Positions 54,942 to 64,000 of a stretch of 64,000 bases of DNA are shown here, piece by piece. Each line of letters starts with the position of its first letter. The stretch's first letter is position 1. The position numbers and the translations under genes were made by a program. Below the pieces are notes generated by a model, which ran no database searches, was not told the DNA's origin, and was given only the letters and a program-made list of their open reading frames with translations. The DNA lies in assembly GCA_016808115.1 (NCBI GenBank), contig JAEQBH010002845.1, positions 1,116,001 to 1,180,000 of the forward strand, in the 5' to 3' direction. The DNA is from Tetrastigma voinierianum (lineage: Eukaryota; Streptophyta; Magnoliopsida; Vitales; Vitaceae).

Positions 54942-55670
54942 TCATCTTGGTACATTTTCATTTATACTCGAGATTGTTTCCTTGTTAAACAAATTTGAAG
55001 GCAGAACTTCACAACCAAGACTCTCAAGATACTGAAAATTCATCTCAATTTCATTAATAGAGTGTTGATGGATACAATCAGAATTCAATTCAACATTGAG
55101 AAGGCTATTGTTCCTACGACCATCGTTGTCTGCATCACCGCGGGATGATCCAGACCTAGTAATATTAAAATGCCTTTGCTTCATTTCAACCCTGAGTGTC
55201 AAATTCACCTTTACGTACATCCTATCAAAGGCATCTCGATTGCTAAGAAGGTCTTTCCAGAAAGAAAGGAACTTGGGTATCTTCCTCCATACGCATGATA
55301 ACAAAATCCTTGGGAAGATGAATTTCCCTGACCTTGACAAGGCCATCTTCAAGAATTCATACAGTTGTGCCATTGATCTATCAGCCATCTGCAATGTAAT
55401 TGCTGTTGGGGTAAGTTCCCCCAAATTAAGTCTTTGCATAACTGATAGAGGCATCAAATTTATACTAGCGCCAGAATCACATAAAGCTTTCTTGAATTCA
55501 TATTTCCCTATGGAGCAGGGAATGGAGAAACTGCCAGGGTCCTTCATCTTTGTTGGGAGCTTTTGCTGGATAATGGCATTGCAAGTAGCAATCAAGTTCA
55601 CTATTCCCTCCTCAGCTATCTTCCTTTTCTTGCTCAGTATCTCCTTCAGAAATTTTGCATAAAGAGGCAT
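54942..55670 (-). pseudogene. Aspartic protease region, Athila-type element
   Basis: A 242-codon open minus frame, the longest in the window, without its natural upstream part. It contains PTKMKDPGSFSIPCSIG, ALCDSGASINLMPLSV with the catalytic Asp-Ser-Gly, and LTPTAITLQMADRS; these are hallmarks of Athila-type gag-protease. LTLRVEMKQRHFNITR lies further on. The lower part has lost the usual ILGRPFLATG block, replaced near 55270 by unrelated residues, so a frameshift pair or rearrangement is likely. The ATG at 55668 is internal; the frame runs on from gag across a stop near 55715. A large antisense frame on the plus strand (55096-55662) is its shadow. Confidence 0.85.
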
Positions 55671-55712
55671 TTGGCTGATTACCTCCGCAAATGGGATATT
55701 CTTTCTATTTTC

Positions 55713-57290
55713 TTAGCATTCTTCTCTTCTTGACTTCTGAAGTCTCTGTGGAAATGGCACTGAAGGTGTATAAACTGGTACTCCTTCCTTCTTTTTCCGG
55801 TCATTACTTCCTTTCGGCTGTTCAATCTCGGTGCTCTTCTCTCCTTCCTTTTCAGTCTTTTCTTTTTTTGCCTCAGTCTCTCCTTTCCTTTCTATCTTTT
55901 TGTTGCTGATCAAATCCTTCCCACTTCTTAATTGAATTGCCATGCAATCTTTTGGGTTTTTCTGAGTGTCATTAGGGAATGTACCCTTATACGATTTGGC
56001 ATATCGGGGGCGTTGCCTACTTGTGTCTCGAAATTTTCAGCGAGGCACTAGCATTCTTAAAGCTGTTTAGTATCGAGACTCGAAAGATTCCAAGTCGGGC
56101 AGTTTCACGTTCATGGAATTGTAGCCAACCTCTTGTTATCCCCCATAATTGCAGCATTCTTCAAATGGTTGAGGCCACTCCTTTGACCACGATATTCATT
56201 TGCGCTTTCACCTCCTTGATCTTTGCTCTTTGGAACCTTGGTAGGCTGGCGATATCCTTGTTGAGGATGTTGTTCTTGCCTTGGGCCTTGTAATGCCCTT
56301 ACCCGTATGAAATTCTCATGGTTCCTGATCTTTGGATTGTGGTGTGTGGGCGGGTTGGGATTTGGCTTGAAATGATAACTTCTTGGCTCGTTTACGTGCC
56401 CAAACTCCTCTGACCCCATAAGAGTCTTCTTGCACGTTGGCTTTGCTCCCGACACTTCTTCTCATAAAGTTCTCTTTCCTTTGCTCTTATTCCATGAAGC
56501 GATTATTGCATCTTCTCTCTTGTTTGTCCATCACATGCATTATGGCATCCAACTTTGTCTCCATGGCTGTCATCTTGCTCGGCTCCATGACCCTCTGTTT
56601 GACCATGGCTTCGGATGGAGCTTTCATGTGCATTTTGCTAGGTCTTCTATCGGATCTCTCTTACTCTTGACACTTTTTCATTTGAATGCTCCACGGCATG
56701 AAGCATCGATAACAGATGTATCATTTAAGCATGATACACTATGTGTCCATCTGGAGTCTTCAAATCTATTCCATGCATCGGGCACCTCTTGATGACCTCT
56801 TGAATCTTTCCCCGAGCTACATATGAGCTCTCATCTTCCCACTTGTTGGAATACTATTATCTCTCTTCTTCTCTGCGAGTGAGAGATGGGGGAAAAAAAA
56901 TCTACCCAGTAGGCTTCTGCCAACTCTTCCCCAGTATCGACCGAACCATATGGTAATGATTCATACTATGTGGGCATATATCTCTCAAAGAAAATGGAAA
57001 GAGATGCGACTTTATCACCCTCTAGTCTCACACCATTCGACTTCCCTTTGTATTTTCCATCACGAGAAATCTACCAGTGCTCGTTTGGGTCTTCGATTGG
57101 GATGACCGATAAGCGATGTTGCTGAACATTATGTCAAAGTGACTTTAGTTAAATTCTTTGCATCCCACAGTAGAAATTTTGTCGATTGTAGAATACTCTT
57201 CTTGAATAATAGGTCTCCCGAGAAATGCTCCATTGTGTCGTAATGGGAGGCCTTAATTTCTTTGTCCTACGTTCCTCGATGGTCATGTCT
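55713..57290 (-). pseudogene. gag relic, Athila-type element
   Basis: Minus-strand gag in three or more frames. The amino end MRDMTIEERR lies near 57285. Then come a capsid block SLPYGSVDTGEELAEAYW (about 56940), matching the family's SLPPGSITTWEELA, a Pro/Asn-rich part (56111-56455) and QLRSGKDL (55935), a conserved word just before protease. A Lys/Glu-rich linker ends with VPVYTPSVPFPQRL (about 55760), the usual lead-in to protease. No CCHC knuckle is expected or seen. It follows the primer site by about 300 bp. Confidence 0.75.
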
Positions 57291-57585
57291 CTCATACGCC
57301 ATGGCACCGTTTTTAACGCTCTTTTTGTCTTTCTTAAGCTTAGGTGTTCTTTCCAATTCGGTGTGTACGGAATCGGTCGAGAATCTGACTCCTATGCATT
57401 AAAGTTTTCTGAAATCAAAACACTCAAATTAATAGGATTAGTCAAACTAAACAAATATTTTCAACATGGCTTGTTAGAGATTAGTGGTGATGTGTACTTG
57501 CTTGGCAAAACTATTTTGTTCTTTCGTTTATCATATGTCCAATTAGCATTTCCTTCTTTTGTCGAATATTGATCTAATTAATTCT

Positions 57586-57605
57586 TTCAATCCCAGGCAA
57601 CGGCA
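57586..57605 (-). other. Primer-binding site of the Athila-type element (tRNA-Asp type)
   Basis: On the minus strand ATGCCGTTGCCTGGGATTGA follows the LTR end. It resembles TGGCGCCGTTGCCGGGGA, the tRNA-Asp complement used by Athila/Tat elements, with a lost GC and one substitution. It fixes D3 as the 5' LTR. Confidence 0.7.
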
Positions 57606-60311
57606 TGTAAAAACTTGTTTGCAACTTTTCTATATAGACTAAAACCCCTCAATTTAACATAGTGCAGAACCTTACTTCTCTTTTATGTTACTTTGGATAA
57701 TTTTGCTTGATAAAATAATTTTCTCTTAATGTTCATGATTTACAAATAAGGGTTCAGTCTATGACACTGCAAGTGCACAGGTCATACAAGTAGTAAAATC
57801 TGAATGTAAGTCCAGGTATCATTCCACAGGGGTGATGGCAATTACAGATCAGCTACCCAACTACTAAAAATTCCATACTATTTGGACTCAAAAACTCATA
57901 GTGGAAGTTTTTATCTAAACAACTAAAATTAAAAAATCTATACTAGTGAATATATTCAAACTAAAAACTAAAACAAGTAAATGAATAAAATAGAAGTGTA
58001 TATAAAGAATGGATTGAATCCAGTTTTACTGTGAGAAGCAAAACCATCAATGAAATACAATGGAACAGTCGATTCCGACAGCAAAATCCTTTGCTCTGTT
58101 CCTATGTATGGATCTGGTTGTGTCAGATTTCTATTTTTTGGAAGTGGATTTCTCGTATTCACTTAGATTAGATATCCTTGGCTCTCTCGAAACAGGTCGA
58201 ACCGACTCTTTGTATTCAAATTCTCTTGCAAGATTTGGGTATTTTCTTCTCGATACTTCACCCATTTTCACATTGACGGTAGAACTTTTGCTTTTCCTTC
58301 TCAGGATTTTGCAAAGTTTCTACCACTTAGTGTGGCACAACGAGATCTATGGGTTCATCCCGTTCCCTTGATTAGATCTAACCTAACACATGGATTGGAA
58401 CTTACCTTTAGATTAAGGTGAACTCTTTGATTATTAATATTGTTAAATACACCCCCTCCAACTTCAATTATGAGTGAATGGGGGATTTATCAAAATGAAC
58501 TCTTAGAGCTGGCCGATTCGTCAATGGTGGTCAAACATACCCGAGAAAGAATGTCTCGACTCTCGAGAATCCGTCTACATTGTCACGCAGAGGGCATCTG
58601 GATATCAGTAGATACATTCTCAATGGTATTGAGTGCTACTATTGGGAACTTATCCATTCAAAAATGACACCCACGATTAGAAGTAAGAACCAAACCTAAA
58701 TTAATTCTCCATAATTGTGCGAAAAATACGTAACTTAAATGTAAATCAAATCAATGACTGGCAGCTCACGATTCTTGCATTGAATTAAGAAATGGAGCAC
58801 CGATCACGCCTGACCCTTGTAATTGCAATAAAAGCGAGAATAAATGAATTCAGAAATTTGTCTAGATTTCATAAATTTTCGAGCCGGTAATACTTCGAAA
58901 ATAATAGAACTAAAAATCAACTACACTAGATCTCTGCAGTTCGCGATTCAAAGCTTGAGAAAGAAAAAAATAAAAAAATAAAAATCTACTACAAATATAC
59001 AGCAGAGTTCCTCTTCTTCTCCCTTTTAAGGTAGTGAAGATGGGAAGAACTACTTTCTCTTCACAAAGCTATCTATTTATACTATAAAAAGAATTTGAAG
59101 TAGAATCACCAAATGTCGGTGGAACTCGAAAAAAAGCCGACTCAGCGTCATCGCGACCTCGAGTTGATGTCACGACATGGACTTTCTTGATTGCTCATGA
59201 TCGGTCGCGACTTCTTTCTTTAAGTTGCAGCCAGTTTATCTTCGCGACAACATGATCGGTGGTGTGACATTCGTTTGTGGTCGCGGCTCATTTTGCTTTC
59301 GATTTTCGCCCCGATTGTTGATATTGCGTTTTCGGTTGATAATCGCATTTTATCATTGTCTCCTATTCTTCGATTACGAGTTGCGACATCAGTTTTAGGT
59401 TGCGACCACTTTTCTGTTTGTATGATGACTTCATGTTGTGACTTTGATTTCTTGGTCGCAATTGTGTTGGTAGTGGCTGCTTGCCTTCGTATGTCTGATT
59501 TTATGTCGCGACACCGTGGTGATATGCGACCACTTTTGCTTCCCATTTCTTTCTTCGAGGTCCGACTCAGTTCTACGTTAAAAATTTCCTTCTTCCACCT
59601 ATTTTCGAGTGCAGCGACATCAAGGTGGTGTCGCAACCCCTCGAATTTCTTACGCTCCAGCTCTTCTTGGTCGCGACAACAATAGTGGTGGCGACATCAT
59701 TTATGATCCTCGGTTCGTGGCAAGTGCTTCACCTGTTTGGCTCTTGGTTGCCAGTCGCTATTTACATGTCACGACATCAGTGGTGTCGCGACATGAAATG
59801 GAAAACCTTGCATTTAAAACTAGTACAACCTCTTTCTTTTGCAAAGACCTCTCTTGTGGCTTCATAGACGAATGCTTGTCACGACTTCAGAGTTGTGTCG
59901 CGACATCATTCATATCTTTTTGGTGTCACGACATCAAAGTGATGTCGAGACTTGAATTTCTTCCTTTGATTATTTACTTTAGTCTCGACCACGTTTTCTT
60001 TGTCGCAACCTCCTTCTTCAAGTCAAGACTTCACTTGTTCAAGTTTTCTATTTCTTCTTCAGAGCCGAATCTGTTGATGTCGTGACTTGGAATTGCTGGC
60101 AACTAAGCATTCCTGTCGCGACTTAAATTTTCATTTGTGACCTGTGTGGTCTATGTGGTGATTTCTTACGATTTTAAGCTAAGATTTGATCTTACATTTG
60201 TATTTTTACGCAAAAATGGTGAGTTAATTATCACTTTGCACCAAACAAAATCAACATTTATCATAATATACTCAAAAGAATGGATTAAAAACTTGTGGGT
60301 TTTGGGCCTGT
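57606..60311 (-). mobile_element. LTR D3, 5' LTR of the Athila-type element
   Basis: Mirrors D2: AT-rich start near 60311-60170, GTCGCGAC array (59150-60170), TATAAATA (59074-59081), purine-rich leader, end near acttgtttgcaacttttctatatag (57613). Its outer edge is exactly where gaccat and the rest of element C's RNase H resume. The outermost bases (ACAGGCCCAAAACC on minus) differ from TGATGAGTCTAAAAC in D2, so this edge is decayed. Long frames on both strands in 59220-60085 come from the palindromic array and are not genes. Confidence 0.85.
59074..59081 (-). promoter_or_regulatory. TATA box of LTR D3
   Basis: TATAAATA on the minus strand, about 75 bp downstream of the palindromic array; same setting as in D0, D1 and D2. 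Confidence 0.75.
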
Positions 60312-61855
60312 GACCATCACACGGGAAAGGCCCGATGTAGTGGCCGGCGGCACTGATGAAAGAGCGATTGCAAAATGCTTGGCGTTGAATGCTCAGTGTC
60401 GTTTGACGGGCGGTGTGCGATGATGCGAGGTGATAGGGAGACGAATTTGTTGAATTGGTGTTAAGGGCACAAAGAAAGATAAGAAAGAAAATTCTTTACG
60501 CCATAATAAGTCAGTTAGAAATGGTAAAGAAATCGAGTTTCTGAGAGAATGAAGATGGGGTTTTATATTATAAAGATCGGGTTTGTGTACGATGATAGTG
60601 AAAGGTAAGAAAGCCATTCTAAAGAGAGCTACAGTGGATCTTTTTACTATGCATCCGGGTAGCGCAGTGTATCAAGATTTAAGGTTTCGTCGCGGTGATG
60701 CGGAATGAAAGAGATGTTTAGTCGTGACCGAGTGCGGTGTGCGAAGTGAAGGCAAAACATCAAGTTCCTTAGGATTGTGCGGCCATTAGAATCTTGGAGT
60801 GGAAATGGGGCCAGAATCACCATGAATTGTGGTTGGGTTACCATTAACGGGGAGGAAGCATATTTCCCGGTTGGGTCGTAGTATACCGATTGACGAAGTC
60901 GACTCACTTCTACCCGGTGAAGCAGAAAGCTATTAAACGATAAGCTAAGCGAGCTGTACATCGAGGAAATAGTTCGACGCATGGGATTAATATCCATTAT
61001 TCGGTCAGAGATCAGGGTTTACCTCGGGTTTTGAGAGAAAATTACCAGAGGCTTTAGGCACTTTCGACTGAATTTTAGCACATTGTTCCACCTGAAACGG
61101 ATGAACCGTCGAAAGATGGTCGGATTTTGGAAGACATCTTGGGGATTGTGTGATCGACTATGAGGGTGGTTGGACCGAACACCATCCCTTTAGTTAGTTA
61201 TGTACAACAATAGTTTCCAATTAAGTATTGGAATGATTGCCTTACAAGGCTTTATATGGAGAAGAATACGAACTGCGTTGTGTTGAATGAGGTGGCGAAA
61301 AGAAAGTGGCCCCGACTTGATACAGGAGACTAAAGAAAAAGTGAAAATGATTAAAGAAATATTGAAAGTGGCCATCGATAGACATAAATCATATGCACAT
61401 GGCAGAAAGATATTCGATATGGTGCGAAAAGTGTTTTTTGAGTATGGCCTTGGAAGAGAAGGTGATGAGATTTGAGAAAAGAGGCAAGTTGAGCCTAGAT
61501 TTATTGGTCATATGGTAATAGAGAAAGTGGGTCCGATAGCATACCCCTTATAGCCTCTAGGGACTTGGAAAAAGATCCACAATGGCTCCATGTTTGATGT
61601 GAAAATGCCGTCGGACATCACCGCGTGATCTCTTGAACAATTGTAGGCTTAATAGACCCGATTGACACAGCGAGGAAGAGCGGTGGGAATTTTGGCTCGA
61701 GAAGTGAAAGAACTGCGAAACAAACGCATCCCATTGGTCAAAGTGCTATGGAGAAACCACGAGACCAAGGAGGACACATGGGAAAGTAAAGATATGATGC
61801 GGCAACAATATCCACAACTATTCACTAAAGGTAATTTCAATGACGAAATTTTCTT
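60312..61855 (+). pseudogene. RNase H end, integrase and chromodomain-like tail, element C
   Basis: The continuation of the gene cut at 41555. After gaccat, codons for H-T-G-K and a broken VVADALSRK-like stretch finish RNase H. Integrase follows in many frames: MHPGSAVYQDLR (60650-60685), KAKHQVPLG-like residues (60750), LPLTGRK (about 60850), ALGTF with FSTLFH (61055), YNNSFQLSIGM (61205-61237), then DLIQETKEKVKMIKEILKVA (61316-61375) and RHKSYAHGRK. A chromodomain-like VKELRNKRIPLVKVLWRNH and ETKEDTWESKDMM (61704-61800) end the protein just before the polypurine tract. Catalytic residues cannot be trusted; it is dead. The tail marks a chromovirus. Confidence 0.8.
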
Positions 61856-61868
61856 AAGTGGGGGAGAG
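61856..61868 (+). other. Polypurine tract of element C
   Basis: aagtgggggagag, directly before the LTR start TGTAACTCCCC at 61870 and after the NDEIF(L) end of pol. Confidence 0.85.
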
Positions 61869-61869
61869 T

Positions 61870-64000
61870 TGTAACTCCCCAAAAATACCCTATTATTTTT
61901 ATGATATATATATTTTTTATTATTATGTGTTTAGGGTATAAAATAAAGTAAATAGAATTTTTTTGGAATTTAAATCCTAGAGCAGAAAAAATATATACAA
62001 TAAATTTTAGTGTAGAGGGTAAAATTTGATTTAATAAAATGAGGACCTAAAGATTGAATGAATAAGTTTAAATGCTAATACAAAGTTAAATGAGGGAAGT
62101 GAAATAGAAGACTTAAATGTCAAAAATGAGAAGTTTGACTTATTTTGAAAGCAAAAAGAATAGGAAGTCCAAACAAGGCCTTAACCATTAAATGAAGTTA
62201 AGAACAAATGTGGTCTAAGATAAAGGAGCACATTTGGCGCATTTTGATCTTGGAAGGCAGGGAGAAAGAGAGCTAGGGTTGAGAGAAGACCAAGGTTTTG
62301 GTGAGAGATCTTCCCATTTATGGTTTCAAGTGATCAAGAGGAAAAGAATAAGGAAGGCTTGGTGTTGAAGAATCAAAGTTAAGGTAAACTAAACCTAACC
62401 CCTTTTCTCTTGTGTTTGGGTTAGGAAAACCCCGAATGTTGATAAAGGTGTTTTGTATTAGGTTGTAAGCGGGTTTTGGTATTGGTTTGGATTGGTTTGG
62501 AGGAGTGTTTGTAAAGGAAATGTTTGGTTTTCAAAATGTCTTGTCAAGAAGTATCAAAACCCCTGTTCTCGTTTTGGCTATAGATTAAGTTATAATCAAC
62601 CAAATGAAGTGATTCCAATTCGTAAAGAACCATAAGAGATAGTGATACACGTGTATAGAAGGAACTAGGAGCAAATTACAGTACTAAGGCTCCAAGGAAA
62701 TAATTTAAGACTGAGTTTTGGGTAGCTCTAGGTAGCCTGCTGTTTTGGGAGTAGTTGTGAGTGTTTACAATATAAATGAGTTTCCTCATCCAATTTGAGT
62801 GATTCAAAATTCAGTTAAACTATACTTCTAGAGAAATAATTTACTGAAGAGTAAGCAATTTGTAACTTGAAAGTTCCCAGAGAAATTTGTCAAAGTGGAG
62901 CTATATTAGGAATTCTATTTGCAAATTAGAGTAGCCTAGATGTTAAAGTTAAAACTATACCAATTGGTGTATAATCTGATTTGGGTGTAGAAGGATTTGG
63001 TTAGGCCTTGGTCTAAGATAATAAAATCAATGTTTGAAGTTAATTTTGGACAAAATTAGGATTGGTTTTGGTGACACGTTTTAAAGGTACTGTTGTCTGA
63101 AAAAAACCAACATGTTTTTCCCTGTTTGTGTTATGTGGTTGAGGGCCTTAGAGAAAAAATTTTAAATTGAAAATTTTCAGAGATGTCATTGGATATATAA
63201 AGGACTAAACTGGAGAGTTTCATAATTTTTTAAGACCTTTTGCATAATTTTTGGGCAATAAAGTCCAGAGAGTACAAAAGTAGAAAATAACGGTCCTTGC
63301 ATGTGGTGTTAGTGGTTGTTTGAGGTTTTTGACTTAATCTTCCTTTGGGGATGGTTTAGTTGATCAAGAGTACTATTGGAAAAGGATTATAAGGTAAGGA
63401 AAAAAATTTAGTATTTTGGTTATGTGATGAATTAAAGTTTGGGAAACTAACAACTATACCCGGCTTGTATCTTGTCCTTATTTGCTAATGAGATCAAGAA
63501 TACGATATTAAGCTCCGAAAATCAACTAGCAAATCACTACTAAAAATAATATTGTTATTTAATTGTATTGGAATAGGGACAACGAGGAGGAAAACCAGTG
63601 AGATCGAGATTAAGTTGAATCAAAGTGCAAAGCTTTTTGATTTGTTCTACACCGTTCTCTCATTATTTTGAATCTATATCTCCAAAATGTTTGAATTGCA
63701 TGTTGAATTGTTTTAAATTGATTTGATGCAAATAAATTGTGAAATTAATTGCAAGTTGATTTAAGTTAAGAAATTTTAGAAATTGATTGATTGGAAATGA
63801 ATAATATAATTACCATGAGTATTAAAATGATTTGTTTAATAAAAATACATACTATCATATTTTCCTAAAAATGATTTAGATACCCTTAATAGAGATATTA
63901 ACTATTAATTCAAGTTAACGATAAATTGGTATATATGTAAAGTGGGGACTCAAGCGTACCTATTGGCATCTGGAGTCCATGACTCGTGAACCCGATATCG
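61870..64000 (+). mobile_element. 3' LTR of element C, cut by window end
   Basis: TGTAACTCCCCAAAAATACCC at 61870. The part 63419-63930 matches 33995-34525 in the 5' LTR. Adding the missing half from the 5' copy suggests an LTR of about 2.9 kb. From about 63935 (agtggggactcaagcg) the text departs from the 5' copy, so another insertion or rearrangement may start there. A perfect palindrome atacacgtgtat occurs at 62645-62656. No coding capacity. Confidence 0.75.

Larger units (their letters stand above)
41556..60311 (-). mobile_element. Athila-type retrotransposon block (element D) inserted in element C
   Basis: An 18.76-kb block between two copies of gaccat (41550-41555 and 60312-60317), which interrupt one RNase H frame. 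Minus-strand content from the right: LTR D3, primer-binding site, gag, protease, RT/RNase H, integrase, long 3' noncoding part, polypurine tract, LTR D2, then a truncated third LTR D1 split by LTR E. The protease, gag and RT words are those of the Athila lineage. Having three LTRs is not a normal single-element structure. Confidence 0.8.

Noticed and set aside
55096..55662. 188-codon plus-strand ORF
   Set aside because: Antisense shadow of the Athila-type protease frame, which has clear protein motifs; the plus frame has none.
56430..56792. 120-codon plus-strand ORF rich in His and Leu
   Set aside because: Antisense to the gag relic of the Athila-type element.
52280..57605. Integrated plant virus (pararetrovirus) as the source of the gag-pol text
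   Set aside because: LTRs, primer-binding site, polypurine tract, target duplication and integrase are present, and the words are those of Athila-type retrotransposons.
59220..60085. Overlapping ORFs of 136-158 codons on both strands
   Set aside because: They run through the palindromic array, which by its symmetry gives similar open text on both strands; not conserved in D2.
1..64000. Host protein-coding, tRNA or rRNA genes
   Set aside because: No exon-like runs outside retroelement relics, and no tRNA or rRNA signature recognised by eye; a covariance-model scan was not possible.

Overview
The window is plant nuclear DNA built almost entirely from old, nested LTR retrotransposons. I see no host gene, tRNA, rRNA, CRISPR array or bacterial-type operon. 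The evidence for a plant is the set of Ty3/gypsy lineages. Chromovirus-type elements carry DPGSTHS-type proteases, CCHC gag knuckles and chromodomain-like integrase tails. Athila-type and Tat-type elements also occur, the latter with an extra 5' ORF whose motifs I remember from grapevine-type genomes. Coding relics are full of stops and frameshifts, with frequent losses of CpG. This suggests silent, methylated heterochromatin of a dicot; the species cannot be told.

Layout. (1) 1-11143: a minus-strand chromovirus (element G; LTR family H) with gag, protease, RT, RNase H and integrase relics. Its 3' LTR is cut by another H LTR at 1-1060, and its 5' LTR is split by a B-type LTR (about 7286-10426). 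(2) 11144-14918: a degenerate plus-strand gag-like or transposon gene with a coiled-coil frame and a plausible intron, followed by an exact 94-bp-period tandem repeat. (3) 14919-21358: minus-strand Tat-type material: two related LTR segments (14919-15880 and 20197-20551), an ORF1 pseudogene, an intruding chromovirus-like LTR near 16214-17960, and a Tat integrase relic. (4) 21359-24157: a B-family LTR. (5) 24158-33994: plus-strand chromovirus A with LTR, primer-binding site, gag, protease and RT, a same-family LTR inserted inside RNase H, an integrase tail, a polypurine tract and a truncated 3' LTR. (6) 33995-64000: plus-strand chromovirus C. Its truncated 5' LTR and leader are followed by a D-type LTR, then gag, protease, RT and RNase H. 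An 18.7-kb Athila-type block (41556-60311) lies exactly inside the RNase H frame between two copies of gaccat. After it come the C integrase, polypurine tract and 3' LTR, which runs off the window.

Inside the Athila block are three D LTRs (one truncated and split by LTR E), then a minus-strand internal region: 3' noncoding part, integrase, RNase H/RT, protease, gag and a tRNA-Asp-like primer-binding site.

The most unusual signal is in the LTR promoters. Several unrelated LTR families carry clustered short palindromic words just upstream of a TATA-like box. Examples are GATGTCGCGACATC in D, TTTCGCTA/TAGCGAAA in I, and GC-rich CGCCGTGGCG-type words in A. The words change between families, and even between A copies whose flanks stay alike. 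All homology statements rest on motif recognition and by-eye comparison; no alignment or search was run.
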